Part shown: positions 10,871-22,700 of the stretch, in pieces
How the letters are laid out: each line of letters begins with the position of its first letter
Position numbering within the stretch: the first letter of the stretch is position 1
From: Psococerastis gibbosa
Taxonomy: Eukaryota; Arthropoda; Insecta; Psocodea; Psocidae
Assembly (NCBI GenBank): GCA_963971405.1
Contig: OZ020486.1
Location: 32,759,419 to 32,823,418, forward strand
Length of the DNA: 64,000 nucleotides
Direction: 5' to 3'
The notes under the pieces: generated by a model
What the model was told of the DNA's origin: nothing
The model's input: only the letters and a program-made list of their open reading frames with translations
The model's database searches: none
Translations under genes and position numbers: made by a program

Positions 10871-13514
10871 CCCCCCCCCTAAGTTGTACAAAAAAATTAT
10901 TAATAATGTAAGAGTTTTAGCTAAATATACTAAAATCACTACGGAGGTACCTATCATTTATAAAAAAAATTGTTCTTGCCCCCCCCTTCCCCCAAACCTG
11001 GGTACGGGCCACATGCGTTTTTTTAAAACCAAGGTTTTTTTCAATGCAATGAATCCGTCAGAACGCCACAGAGTTCATAAGAAACAATACTCAATTGCCC
11101 CAATCCGACTTTGTTGCAAACCTTTAAACATCTTCGATTCTTCGCCATAGACACCCGCAGAGGGTCCGGTATCGCTCGGTATACCTCCTCATTTTCAAGA
11201 AGCTGGCCCACCCCATATATACCCAATCTGAAACTAGTTACAGTGTATGCAACTCCAGATCCATATTGTAGGCTAATTCCACGATGAGATATTCCAGACT
11301 CCCCATTGTACCATACAGGCATAGGCAAGAAATAAGATTCCACATTGGCCTTTGGGAATGAATGATAACAGTGTTTTTTAAGCAGGTTACATGCTGAACG
11401 TCTAAAAAACAATAGACATTTTATTTTTACCTTTTTAGAGTAGACAGCGTAAGTCACCAATCCGAGTCGAAGAGATGTACGAATCTACACGAAACAGTAA
11501 CCAACGGAAAGGGTAAATTCCTACAATATACCATACAAAAACTGAAAACACATGTACCGCGCCTAGCTTAAATGATAAAACAACCTGCCAAAGGCAGCAA
11601 TAAACACTAAGTGCATAACTAAAGCAACTCAACAAATGTTTACCACGTTATTCGTCTGCAGTAATTAAAAGTAAACAGAAGCTTGGCCATTTAACATAAA
11701 TAATAACAATTGGACTAGCATGTGTGTTTATGATTATTTGACCCGAGCGCGAAACAACCTTCCACTTCGACAGTCGAGCACTGACTAGTTGAAGATATAT
11801 CCGCGGTGGCTGGAGGCGCCACTCGAGAGATCACTGCATTCAGCGCCGCATCCGAACTTTTATTATAATTTACACTTTTTATTATATAATCCCAGGCCCG
11901 CCGAGTTAGAGGCCCAGGGGGAAGTAACGTAAAGGGGGTGGTGCTAGGAGCTTAAAATTGTACAAAATATAATCAGTTCGGCCATGAAAGTGTGACTATA
12001 GGTCCGCAAGAAAATAAAACCAAAGTTATAAAAGCTCAAAATCCGCTCAAAATAATTTTTGTACCATCAATTTACCTTCCACAAAATAACAGATAGGTTG
12101 GTGTAGCTTAATTCATTTTATTTTTAGGAATATTTTGAAGAAAAAAAGGACTGAACATTAGCCTAGTTTTTAATGGACTGGTCTAAGTGCTAACACAACC
12201 CGTCGGAGAAAGGATTGGTGATAGGTAGATAGTTTTTGCAAGAGCTGAATGAATCTTACCGAATTCTTATGTCTTGATCGTCTACTCTAGGCTCCACTAG
12301 GCCTACTTAAAATATCTGAAAAAAAAAACTGTCGTGAAACTTGAATGGAAGTGCTCTTGGCGCCACGTTGATTTAATATTTCATTTCATTTTATTACAAA
12401 CAAAATAATATCTCTGTGCACTTTCCCGCCATTTTAGTTTTTCGACGGGCATAACAGAAAAACTTTGGACATAATTTTAAAAAAATATTGCTGAACGACC
12501 CAGTTATTACAAAAATTAATGACAACGTTTCCCAATACAATCAATTGTCGATTTGACGCAGGTTATAACACGAAATCTAAAATATCTCCCTGGAAAAACG
12601 CGTTGCACAATTTTTTTTTCCAGAAAGTTCCCCCATGTTTGCAAATTATTTAGGCTACTTCGTCTGTAAATTCAGAAACGCTATTACTGATATGAAAATG
12701 AATTAACTCGACTATTTCAGACCTATTAAAAAAAATCACCCGGGCTTCAGGCCTGATGCACACGGGACATTATACTTACATAATGTCATACCAACCTAAT
12801 TTAAAAACTGTGTGCGTCCATGAGTAGCTTTCCCCTTTTTTATAGATATGGTATGTCGTGGTGGTCTTGGCAAAAGCACGCACAAACATTTACTTTAGGG
12901 CCTATGTATTGTATAACCTAGCCCTATTTCAAAAATTATTTTAGTACAGAACAATATGTATTAAAAAAAAGATAAATTGTTGTTCTCCATTCAAAATTCC
13001 TTGATTAATACGATACCGGTATGCACTTATATTTTTGCTTCTGTATAGAGGTAATTTATTTATATTTATTTATTAGCAACGGCTTTTATTAAAATTATTT
13101 CTATAAAATGTAGCTTAGTTAATTAATTATACCTACTTACTTTATTTAGCAACCATTCCTTGGCTAGAAATTCAGTATACTTTTGTATCAAATATACAGC
13201 AAATTAACAAAAGATGAACACAATTGATTTAGTCCAATCTTCCAATGTATGCCTATTTAACTGCGTTGGTTTTAAATCTTTCCTTTAAGGTCATCAAGTT
13301 GTCAACAGTTTGCCTACCTACACTTATTATAGGGGCTATAGGTAGGACCGTAGGCTCCAGGAATTTTTAGCTTCCTAAACAAAAACCTATGCATGTCAAT
13401 TTGTAGGCCAGCTTAGGGCAGAATGTTTGAAGTAATGAAAAAATATGCCTTCAGGTCGAAATAATGCTGTGGGGGTTCAAAGCATTTATTTGTAATCCTG
13501 TGTAAATCCATTGT
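10871..13514. other. Long non-coding stretch with one unrecognised ORF
   Basis: A 139-aa minus-strand frame at 11041-11460 and a 66-aa frame at 11435-11635 have no motif I recognise, and no splice or promoter support. The remainder is AT-rich, without recognisable coding or repeat structure. Intergenic DNA is the likeliest reading. Confidence 0.4.
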
Positions 13515-14045
13515 ACCGGTCACAATGGAGGAGTGCTTGGCAATGAAAAAGTGGACGAACTTGCTCGTGCTGGCTCAGCAGTTTTTCCAGTTGGTCCAGA
13601 GCCTATTCTCCCGGTCCCATGGAGGGTTATCCTTAACCAGGGGAACAGCGCCATGAAGGACAAGTGGAGCTCAGTGTGGTCCAGTGCAAGCGGAATGCAT
13701 CACTCCAAGGCATGTTTGCTCGAACCGGATGAGGGGCTAAAACGAGATGTCATCTCCAGCAGTCAACGAACAGTACGCGCTGCTGCTGCTATGCTGACGG
13801 GGCACTGCCCCTTCTGGGTTCACATTGCTCGCTTGGGATCGAGTACAGGTTCCCTCGCAGGATTGCCGCTTCTGCGAGATTGGCGCTGAGACCGGATGGC
13901 ACGTGCTGATGGACTGCCCGACTGTCTGGCAAGAACGTCTTTCCTCGGTCGGTTTTGCTATGGGAGGACTAGAGGCAGGGAAACAGCTTCGCCCAAAGGA
14001 CCGCAATCGGGTTGTACGAGTGAGCAAGATGGGGCCTCACCATGC
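13515..14045 (+). pseudogene. Non-LTR element RNase H end plus C-terminal zinc knuckle
   Basis: The frame opens with HNGGVLGNEKVDELARAGS, the last catalytic block of LINE RNase H domains (GN..VDELA), then continues to a Cys-rich tail CRFCEIGAETGWHVLMDCPTVW in another frame at about 13860-13935. At least one frameshift lies between them, near 13820. The tail ends in a CTA/TACA simple repeat (14069-14098). It is a dead 3' fragment of an I/Jockey-type element. Confidence 0.75.
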
Positions 14046-14068
14046 CCTGGGACTTTGCCAAAAAATCT

Positions 14069-14098
14069 GCTACTACTACTACGTACATACGTACATAC
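14069..14098 (+). repeat. (CTA)n/(GTACATAC)n simple repeat
   Basis: Four CTA units followed by ACGTACATACGTACATAC, at the 3' end of the non-LTR remnant. Confidence 0.75.
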
Positions 14099-14231
14099 TG
14101 TAGCTCCAAGTAGAGGGGCACCTTCTTTTTGCGTTTAAGTACCTATACACTGTATTTCGTTTCAATTTGGCGGGTGGGAGAGTTGGCGCGCGTATACCTG
14201 TAGTGTAGAACCGTTGGTATAATAGGCTAGC

Positions 14232-14354
14232 TGTGGTGTTTCTTGAGGTTAGTACGGGAAAGGAAGAATAACGACCTTGGCTTATAACTCTGTATTCTCC
14301 ATACTGGAATTACTATCCTTGCGACATCCTGTCGACTGCTGTGTGTACACCACA
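14232..14354 (-). repeat. 3' LTR of element A (123 bp)
   Basis: Starts TGTGGTGTTTCTTGAGG and ends GTACACCACA; the same sequence occurs split at 18457-18512 and 19029-19102. It is very short for a Ty3/gypsy LTR. Confidence 0.9.
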
Positions 14355-14367
14355 GTCTTCCCCCCTT
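14355..14367 (-). other. Polypurine tract of element A
   Basis: On the minus strand AAGGGGGGAAGAC abuts the 3' LTR, the expected plus-strand primer site. Confidence 0.7.
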
Positions 14368-14452
14368 AAAAGAACTTAAGCCCCCCTGTAAGTAAAAAAA
14401 CTTAACCCAATAGTAAAATACAAGGTTGGCTAATCTTAACTAAAATATGTAA

Positions 14453-16501
14453 CTATAAATTCATTCGTTGAGTTTTGCGAGGAACTCTTTTGCTACGCCG
14501 GAGTGGAAGTACCGCCTCAGGAGTTCCCGCCTGTATTGCTGCACTTGATGGCCGAGGTAGCTGAGAAATCGGCGCTGGACTTGTATCCTCTGGCGTAAGT
14601 ATAGCCTCATCCGCATCACCTTCATCTTCCACTGCGAGTTCTGGCTCCCCCATCTTCGGTCCTTCACTTGAAGTCGCCGGTGCTGCCGGGCCGTCAGTTC
14701 CTATGAACGTCGTCACCGGTATGTTTACGGGAGAAAGTGGAACTTCTGCCCCGATCGACCGTAGCTGGTCTGTATGACGCCTCCACAGCTCATTCCCAAC
14801 TTGAACAGTGTACTGTAAATGTCCGTCCCGGCTAATCACGGCCCCAAAAACCCACTTCTTGTAGGGTGTTGTGTAATTGCGCACCGCTACCTTCTGTCCT
14901 GAGGAAAATACTACCACATCACTGAACCAGGTTTTCTTGGTCGTAGCCTGATTAACTCCTGGGCGCATGGTCGTAAGCGGTGATTGAAGTTCTCTGCGTA
15001 AGAACAGCATGGCCGGACTTTCTTTAGTGCTGCAGTGGGGAGCGCGGCGGTACGTAAACAGGAACTCTTGGAGTTGGTCCTGTATGTCGCCCTTACTCTG
15101 CAAGCAACGTAGACCTTGTTTAAGGGTAGCTACGTATCGCTCGGCCTGCCCATTCGTTGCGGGGTGGAAAGGCGCGGATGTTTTATGCACTGCCCCAATT
15201 TTTTGGAAGAACTCTTGACACTCCGACCCCACAAAGGTCGATTGGTTGTCGAAGACCACTGTAGTTGGTACTCCGTATCTCGAGAACGACGTACGCAAAG
15301 CAGTTATGGTGGCCGTCGCTGACATCGACTTCATAATCAAAACTTCCGGCCACTTCGAAAACGCGTCCACCACTATTAAAAAGGTACGTCCCCCAAACTG
15401 GGCAAAGTCCATATGTATACGCTCCCAAGGCCGGCTTGAATACTCCCAGTAGTGCGTAGGTGATTTTCTTTGTTGCGTCTTAAACTGGCAGCATGGCACA
15501 CAGTTTTTGCATATCTTCTCAATATCTTTATCGATACCTTGCCAATAAACAAAGGATCTAGCAAGGCTCTTCATTCGTACCACACCCAAATGGCCCTGGT
15601 GTAATTCCCGTAGCACCCTCATTCGATAGGTCTGTGGAATAACCATCCGCATGCCATTTAAGAGACACCCAGATTGCAAGGAGTAGGTGTAGTCTTCGGC
15701 CAATTGTCCACTCCGGAGTCGCTCCAACAAGGGTTGAAGTCCCGGGTCCTTGGCTGCAGCTCTTGCTAGCTGTTGGGTGTTAATTGGCAATTGGTCAACA
15801 TGTTGGATTTGGAAACATTCCACATCATCCATTGTGTATAATTGTTCTGAATGTACCGGAAGTCTGGAAAGCATATCCACATTACCATTTTGCTCACTTT
15901 TGCGGTACCTTATGTCAACTTGGAATTGCTGCAAAAACAGTGCGTAATGCAACAGCCGTGTCGCCGTGAGGGCGGGTAATTTGCTTTTTGGTCCAAAAAT
16001 GTGACATAGTGGTTGATTGTCACTAATGAGTATGAATCGGCGGCCGAGGAGGTAGAGGAAAAACTTGGAGACTCCCCACTTAAGTGCCAAGGCCTCCCTG
16101 CATAGTTGCGAGTAGTTCCTCTCACTCGTTGACAGTAAGCGGGAAGCAAACGCTATGGGTCGCTCTACCCCGTCTTTATACACGTGTGAAATCACGGCCC
16201 CCAACCCCACTGGACTTGCGTCTACTGCCAAAGTCACCGGCAGAGACAGATTGTAGTGCACCAACACTCTATCGGAGGCTATTTCTTCCTTGATGGCCTT
16301 TAAACTTTTGGCGCACTCTGCACTCCACTGGAAAGGAGTATCTTTCCTATTATAGTGAGATTCTCCAAAGTGACTTCGTGGAACTTCATCATACTTATAA
16401 TTGTAGAAAGAATGAGACGCAACTGATCCACAATAAAATATATTAAACGTGACCGGTTTCGGTAAAATGTCTGATGATGGTATTTTACCGAAACCGGTCA
16501 C
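14453..16501 (-). pseudogene. Element A pol, C-terminal part (RNase H and integrase)
   Basis: A 682-aa open frame. Residues 1-51 are encoded by the palindromic insertion and are not genuine. From about residue 52 (RKDTPFQWS) the protein resumes: RNase H with LAVDAS (D94), E136 and SDNQ (D161); the integrase HHCC zinc region (GHLGVVRM...CKNCVPC, about 305-340); the integrase core with MDFAQFGG, VFDNQSTF and FHPATNGQAERYV giving the DDE triad; and a GPF/Y-like C-terminal region followed by a variable tail. The frame is open apart from the insertion, so decay is recent. Confidence 0.9.
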
Positions 16502-16567
16502 GTTTAATATATTTTATTGTGGATCAGTTGCGTCTCATTCTTTCTACAATTATAAGTATCTTTCCTA
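16337..16567. repeat. Palindromic insertion in pol with 13-bp flanking duplication
   Basis: The pol sequence AGTATCTTTCCTA (encoding RKDT) is present twice, at 16337-16349 and 16555-16567, around a 205-bp insert. Most of the insert is a perfect hairpin: arms of about 75-78 bp (16391 onward and to 16559) around a 13-nt loop at about 16469-16481. The left 40 bp (16350-16390) have no partner. Start TTATA and end TATAA are complementary. The class of the element is not recognised. Confidence 0.85.
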
Positions 16568-18141
16568 GTCAGGTTGAACAATGGTTGAGCCAATGAAGAT
16601 AGATTCGGCACAAACCGTGCGTAGAATGTGACGAGCCCCAAGAATGCATTAAGGCCCGTAACATCCGTGGGTTGCGGCGCTTGTAGCACAGCCTGCACTT
16701 TAGCATTCGTTTTATGCAAGCCCTTAGCGGAGATTTCAAAACCAAGGTACTCAATTTTGTCTTTTAAAAATTCGCACTTTTTCATATTTAGCTTTTGCCC
16801 CTGGCTGCGTAATGCTTGAAACACTTGTCTTAATCGTGCTAGTAGAACGGCTTGTGTATCCCCTTGGACCAGAATGTCATCATAAAAAACGAAAATACCG
16901 TCAATTCCTTGCAGTACGCCTTCTATATAATGTTGCCAGATGGCCGGCGCAGCGTTCACCCCGAACATTAATCTTGTAGGCTGTAGAAGCCCTTTGTGTG
17001 TACTGAGAGTAAGCATCTTACCGGTTTCATTGTCCACTGGCAAGCTCAAGTACGCTGTGCGACAGTCCAACTTGGCAAAAAAATTTCCGGTCCCCAGCGA
17101 AGCTAACATGTCCTCAATTGTGGGTAGAACTTGCATCGGCACTTCTACCAGCGGGTTTAGTGTACTAGAGTAGTCCGCACAAAGTCGAATAGACATATCT
17201 GCTTTCACTACCGGTACTACCGGAGATGCAAAGTCTGAATTCTGCACAGGACAGAGAATGTCCTCTTTGACAAGTCTGTCTATCTCTTCTGATACTTTGG
17301 GTTTTAAGGTAAAGGGTACCGGGCGGGCCTTTAGGAATTTAGGATGACTCCCTTGTTTTAAATTAATTTTCGCAGTGAAATTAACTGCCCGCCCAGTTCC
17401 GTCCGCGAAAATGTCTAGAAATTCATCTAAAAGAAGTTGTATGTCCTCTTCGGCCCCTGCCTTTATTGTAAGTACTGGTAAGGAACATTGTAATGCTCGT
17501 ATCCACTCTCTTCCTAAAATAGGAGGTGGTTTGCCTGGGACCACGTATAAGGGTAGTTTGGTTCTGATGCCTTTGTACTTTACCTCTACCTGTACTCGTC
17601 CCAATGGCTTAATCGTGTACGAAGTTGCTCCGTATCCTTTGAAGCAAATAGGTGTATATTGTAGGCTGCCGAGCCCTAACGACTTGTAAAGGGACTCCCC
17701 AACAATTGTAAATGCGCTACCTGTGTCCATCTCCAACTCGACCATAGTACCTCCGACGTGAACCTGCACCATGTATGGCTTGTTGACGTGGCAAATTGAA
17801 ACTGAGTGCAAGTCCACTGTCTCGTCGACTATTTTTACAGGAGCTGACTTGCAAACTGATTGGACGTGATTGTCAAGGCCACAGCTTTCACAATGCAGGT
17901 CCGTTGCTCTGCATTGAGGGGCTTTGTGCTTATTAACAACCCCACAACGGTAACAGACTATGTCTTTACTTTTACCTTGTTTGCGCTCCCGCTCGGCCTT
18001 CTGGAATGGCCTTTTTTTCTGTATCAACACTGCATTTTGATCAATTAACTGTTGTAGTGCTGCTGCTGAAATGGTAACTGTACTGGCACTCGGCGTAACC
18101 GTAGCCGGTGTAGTACCTGCGGCGGTTGGATCTTGTGACAT
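16504..18141 (-). pseudogene. Element A Gag remnant, protease and reverse transcriptase
   Basis: A 545-aa frame starting from an ATG. Residues 1-41 are low-complexity; two Cys knuckles follow (CYRCGVVNKHKAPQC, 63-77; CESCGLDNHVQSVC, 84-97); protease MDTGSA (D139); RT from about 270, with LDCRTAYLSLPV and the catalytic VFYDDI (419-423). The last ~20 residues come from the palindromic insertion. A Ty3/gypsy Gag should have about 200 residues of capsid before the knuckles; here only a short Ala/Thr-rich lead exists, so the capsid was deleted in frame. The copy would depend on Gag from relatives. Confidence 0.88.
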
Positions 18142-18438
18142 TATTTCTCTAATTAGTAGTTAATTAAATCAGTTCCATTGACCCTTCTCTATGCATTAGC
18201 CCAATAATAAAACACAATAAAACATAACACAATACTGCCATTTTGAAATGTTCCATGAAGTTTAAAATGGCGTCGCTGCCATCTTGTCGCTAGTCTAAAT
18301 AACCCAACATGGCGTCCTAACCTTATAGAAATGCCGGGCTTGAACTCACAGAAAAATGAAAATTCTGACCCAACATTACACAAAAAACACTACTTGTATT
18401 CAATTTTAACGTTAATGCACGTAAGTAACACTTTTTAT

Positions 18439-18454
18439 CTCATCTTCGTCGCCA
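18439..18454 (-). other. Primer binding site of element A
   Basis: On the minus strand TGGCGACGAAGATGAG begins two bases inside the 5' LTR; the TGG start fits pairing with a tRNA CCA end. The tRNA is not identified. Confidence 0.55.
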
Positions 18455-18456
18455 TT

Positions 18457-19102
18457 TGTGGTGTTTCTTGAGGTTAGTACGGTAAAGGAAGAATAACGAC
18501 CTTGGCTTATAATCATGGAGCTAATAAAACTATGGAGCCACCATGTCGTATTTCGGCTGTGCTGCAAGACTGAAGCCATGACCACGCCTACTTATAGGTG
18601 CATTTTGGCGGGAAATTCAAATTTTATAGTTTTATTATAGGTTTTCTTTATAGTTTTCTTTGTTGTTTCATATATAATTATATTTATTATTTACATTTAT
18701 TATATATATTGTTTAAAATTTAAATTAAAAGTACTGAAGGATCTGCGTTAAAAAATTTTATTTTTATCTAAAAGTAGGGAAAACTTTGCTTAAAATATTG
18801 TTGAAAATGTTAATTAAAAGTACTCCATGTTCTGCATAAAAATATTGCTGGTTAGTTGGCATGATTTTCCGTTCTAAATAATCTTTAAATAATCAAATAA
18901 AAAATAAAATGTTAACATGGTATCAAATGGCAAAAGGCTCAATCTGGTCCTATACTACGGAAATAGCCGAAGTCAAGCGGCTTCAACCCGAATGTTTACG
19001 ATGAGTCTATAGTTTTACTATGTCTATGCTTATAACTCTGTATTCTCCATACTGGAATTACTATCCTTGCGACATCCTGTCGACTGCTGTGTGTACACCA
19101 CA
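18457..19102 (-). repeat. 5' LTR of element A, interrupted by a hAT-like element
   Basis: The LTR runs 18457-18512, is broken by 515 bp, and resumes at about 19028-19102. It differs from the 14232 copy by at least one base (GTACGG[T/G]AAAGG). Confidence 0.88.
18513..19027. mobile_element. hAT-like non-autonomous element inside the LTR (8-bp TSD)
   Basis: The LTR octamer GCTTATAA is duplicated (18505-18512, 19028-19035). The ends carry an imperfect ~22-bp inverted repeat with the core TA.TAAAACTAT. It is AT-rich with no ORF. It is related to 8740-9171, so the family is multi-copy. The exact end may shift by one base. Confidence 0.8.
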
Positions 19103-19128
19103 CTAGCCTACGTGGCTGGGTTTCTTAA

Positions 19129-19271
19129 GGCGCCCATTCCACATACGTACAACGTCAATGAAAATTATGAAATTGAAGGTGGTAGCAGACATTAAAGACA
19201 TACTAAAAATTCTGCTACCACCTTCAATTTCATAATTTTCATTGACGTTGTACGTATGTGGAATGGGCACC
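19129..19271. mobile_element. PIF/Harbinger-like fold-back MITE (TAA TSD)
   Basis: The 143-bp element starts GGCGCCCATTCCACATACG and ends with the near complement. Arms of about 60 bp surround the loop ACATTAAAGACATACTAAAAAT. TAA is duplicated at 19126-19128 and 19272-19274. The same loop occurs at 61522-61661. Confidence 0.88.
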
Positions 19272-19301
19272 TAAGGAGAATAAAAAAATTTTTATAGGCC
19301 T

Positions 19302-19688
19302 TGTAGCTTGTCGAAGGACGATGCAATTGAATAGGCAGTGTTGACTTGAATTGGTTTGTATTGCAGTGCTTCGACTCAAGTTAGAGTAATTTAACACACA
19401 GTGGTTACAATATGAGCTGTGAGACGAGAACGATACATGCTTACAATTAATATTGAATTTGATCCAGCCTGCTTCCATATAGAAAAACCAACTCTGTGTC
19501 CACAGCTAAAGGAGCTGATGGGACACAGAGGGTAGATTAAAGATATTATTGAATAAGAGAAATAAATACGTAAAAGGAAGATTGAGGAATATTGAATTAT
19601 CTGATTGTGAACAGCGCCATCTACCGGGAAAAAGGTGAAGCTGGAAGCAGACTGGTTATTACACATGTGGGACTAAGTGGTCCCCACA
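19302..19688 (-). repeat. 3' LTR of element B
   Basis: 387 bp, TGTGGGGACC...AGCTACA in the element's sense. Open frames antisense or sense within it (for example the Cys-Asn-Asn-Gln-rich 91-aa frame) are LTR sequence, not genes. Confidence 0.93.
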
Positions 19689-19701
19689 TTACCCCCCTCC
19701 T
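19689..19701 (-). other. Polypurine tract of element B
   Basis: AGGAGGGGGGTAA on the minus strand directly precedes the 3' LTR. Confidence 0.8.
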
Positions 19702-22700
19702 AAGACTGGAAGTCGGAGAAATGTCGTGGAACGTGGACGTGACGACCTGAGCGAGTGGTGCGAGTCGGTGGTGTCGGCACGACGTCAGTGGCAGGAAGTG
19801 GTGAGGAGACCTTCTCCTGAGGTTTATCTTGAGCAGGATGCTGATGCGGGGGGTTGATCGTAGACTGGTGAGACGGTTCGTCTGTACTGGCATTAATGTA
19901 GGCCGGCTTGACCCTGTCCATTGACACAGTAACCGCACGACCGCGGCTTGAAATCGTAACTGTTTTGTCGGTGCGACTTAACACAGGGAATGGTCCCGCA
20001 TAAGGACGTTCGAGGGAAGCACGGACGTGGTCTTGTCTCACGAAAACGTGCGTGGCCTTGGCAAGGTCTTGTGGGATGAATGTTTGATGAGCCCCGTGTC
20101 TCTTGACGCGAGTGGGGCGTAGTGAGTCGAATTTCCTTCGAAGTGAGATGAGAGTGTCCGCCGGACTCTGATTTGAAGGAGGAGTTGTCAGCATCTGTCC
20201 TGGTAGTTTTAATGGTTCACCATAGACCAGATCTGCTGGAGAAGCTTGAAGATCTTTCTTAAGAGTGGCGCGCATGCCCAGTAAAACTAGCGGAAGGGCT
20301 TCCGTCCATTTGTCATTGGCATGACACATAATGGAGGCTTTGAGTGAGCGGTGCATACGCTCTACCATGCCGTTGGATGCAGGGTGGTAACTGGTAGTCC
20401 GTGCATGATGAAATCCGCATAATCGGGCCAGGTCAGCAAACAAATGGCTCTCAAACTGTCGGCCGCGATCTGTAGTAATTGTCTCCGGGCACCCAAACCG
20501 GCTGATCCAGCAGGAAATGAGGGTTCTGGCGACGTTTTCGGCGGTGATGTTCACCATAGGAGCAGCTTCCGGCCATCGCGTGAAACGGTCAACGAGTGTT
20601 AGCAAATACGTGTAGCCTTCCGACGGTGGTAATGGGCCTACAATGTCGAGGTGTATGTGCTGAAACCGTCGGTCAGGCTGAGTAAAGGTTCCAATCGCAG
20701 TGAGGGTGTGTCGATGTATCTTGGACAATTGACAGTTGACACACAGACGAGCCCAGGCGCGGCAATCCTTACGGATAGAAGGCCATATGTAGCGTTGGGC
20801 AACCAGGTTAGCAGACGCTGCTATTCCTGGGTGATGTAGGCTGTGTAGGTGCTCGAAAAGTTGTCGACGTAATGGTTTGGGCACAAATGGGCGTTGTATG
20901 TCTTGACTAGAATCGCACGTAAGGACTGAATCAGAACCCGGAATGGGAACATCAACGAGGATGAGGGACGTCTTTCTACTGGACCGAAGCTCTTTGAGTT
21001 CTCTGTCGTCTTTCTGAGCAGAAGAAAGTTGCTCAGGAGATACGGGAGTAGAGATTGCTTCGATTCTTGAGAATGCATCAGCGGCCAAGTTGTCCTGCCC
21101 AGCGATGTATTGGATGTCCGTGGTGAATTGAGAGACGAATTCCATTTGCCGCATTTGGCGAGGTGAGCAACTTGTTTTTGGATTCTGAAAAGCGTGCGTC
21201 AACGGTTTGTGATCGGTATACACGACAAAAGCGCGCGCTTCTAGCAGGTAACGGAAATGACGAATGGCGTCGTGTACCGCAAGCAATTCGCGATCGTAGG
21301 CGGACCATGTTCGTTGGTTTTCTTTAAGTTTCTGCGAGAAGAATGCCAATGGCTGCCAATGATCGTTGATCCGTTGTTGGACTGTAGCTCCGATACTGGT
21401 GTCTGATGCATCTGTGACTAGTGCAATCGGAGCCGTATGATCTGGATGCGCGAGTAGGGTGATGCGTGCCAGACTGTGTTTGCATGAGCTGAAAGCTTCG
21501 GTAAGCTTTGTTGTCCATGGTATCGTAGCGTTCCCTTTTACCTTGTCTCCAGATAACAACGTGTTGAGTGGTGCTTGTTCGTTGGCTGCATTTGGTAGGA
21601 ACCGGCGGTAGTAGTTAATCATGCCAAGGAAACGGCGTAGATCTTTGAATGTCTTTGGAAGAGGGTATTCAGTGAGTGCCTTTACCCTGTCTGGTAGGGC
21701 TTGTGTGCCTTCTGCTGACACGAGGTAACCAAGAAAGCTGATTGACCCAACGCCGAGGGTACACTTGCTAGGATTAATGACTAGGCCATATTCTCGGAAT
21801 CGTTGGAAGAGTTGACGTAGGTGTGATTCGTGCTCCTGCTTATCACTCGATGCAACCAGTACGTCGCGTAGGATGTTATCCATGAAGCGTTGGAAGGTTT
21901 GAGCAGCATTGCGAAGACCGAATGTCATGAATGGGAATTCGAAAAGGCCGAACGGAGTATTTATTGCTGTCTTTGGAATGTCACCATTGGAAACTGGTAT
22001 CTGGGTGAATGCTTTGACCAGGTCTATTTTGCTGAATACGGTTTTTCCTCGCAATTCTGCACTGAAATCTGCGATGTGGCGGACTGGGTACGCGTCAGGA
22101 ATTGTTCGAGCATTGAGCCGTCTGTAGTCCCCGCATGGGCGCCATGAATGGTCGCTTTTAGGTACTAGGTGTAATGGTGAGGCCCATGGGCTGTCGGACG
22201 GACGACATACGCCGGTCTGGATCATGTCGTTGAACTCCTTTTTGGCGATAATAAACTTGTCCGGGGCCAACCGGCGTGGGCGAGCGGAGACGGGAGGTCC
22301 GTCTGTCGTTCTAATGTAGTGGACCGTGGAGTGTTTGACCTGGTCTGTGGGTTGTCTCGGCCGCGTGAGGTCGCTAAACTCCTCAATTATTACTTTTAGA
22401 CTGGCCGGGGTACTGTGCGGTATTGTTAAGGTAGAAACGCTAGGTTGCTTGGAGGGGCTTTGACACAGGTTCGCCTTGCGATGCGTTGTCCCGTCGATCA
22501 GCTTTGAGTTCTGGAGATCCACCAGCAAATTAGAGGCTGCGAGAAAGTCTGCACCGATGATGGGTTGCGTGACATCGGCAATGATGAAATTCCAACGGAA
22601 ACTGCGTCGTAATCCCAGGTCCAGTTGTTGAGCTGTTGTTCCGTACGTATTGATGATTGTGCCATTGGCGGCAGTCAGCTCGAGTTGAGTACGACGGAGC

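Larger units (their letters stand above)
14232..19102 (-). mobile_element. Ty3/gypsy LTR retrotransposon A (damaged, with two nested insertions)
   Basis: Short LTRs (TGTGGTG...CACCACA) bound the element, with a 5-bp target duplication CTAGC (14227-14231 and 19103-19107). Coding runs on the minus strand: zinc knuckles, protease, RT, RNase H, integrase. On the minus strand the 5' LTR is at the high-coordinate end and holds a hAT-like insertion; a 205-bp palindromic sequence interrupts pol. No capsid domain is visible. It cannot act on its own now. Confidence 0.9.

Noticed and set aside
11041..11635. Host gene on the minus strand (139-aa and 66-aa frames)
   Set aside because: No recognisable motif, no splice support, in AT-rich intergenic DNA; kept only as an unrecognised ORF.
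19391..19666. 91-aa frame MCNNQSAS..., also at 24081 and 27471
   Set aside because: It lies wholly inside LTR copies of element B and moves with them; it has no domain and the neighbouring frames are interrupted.
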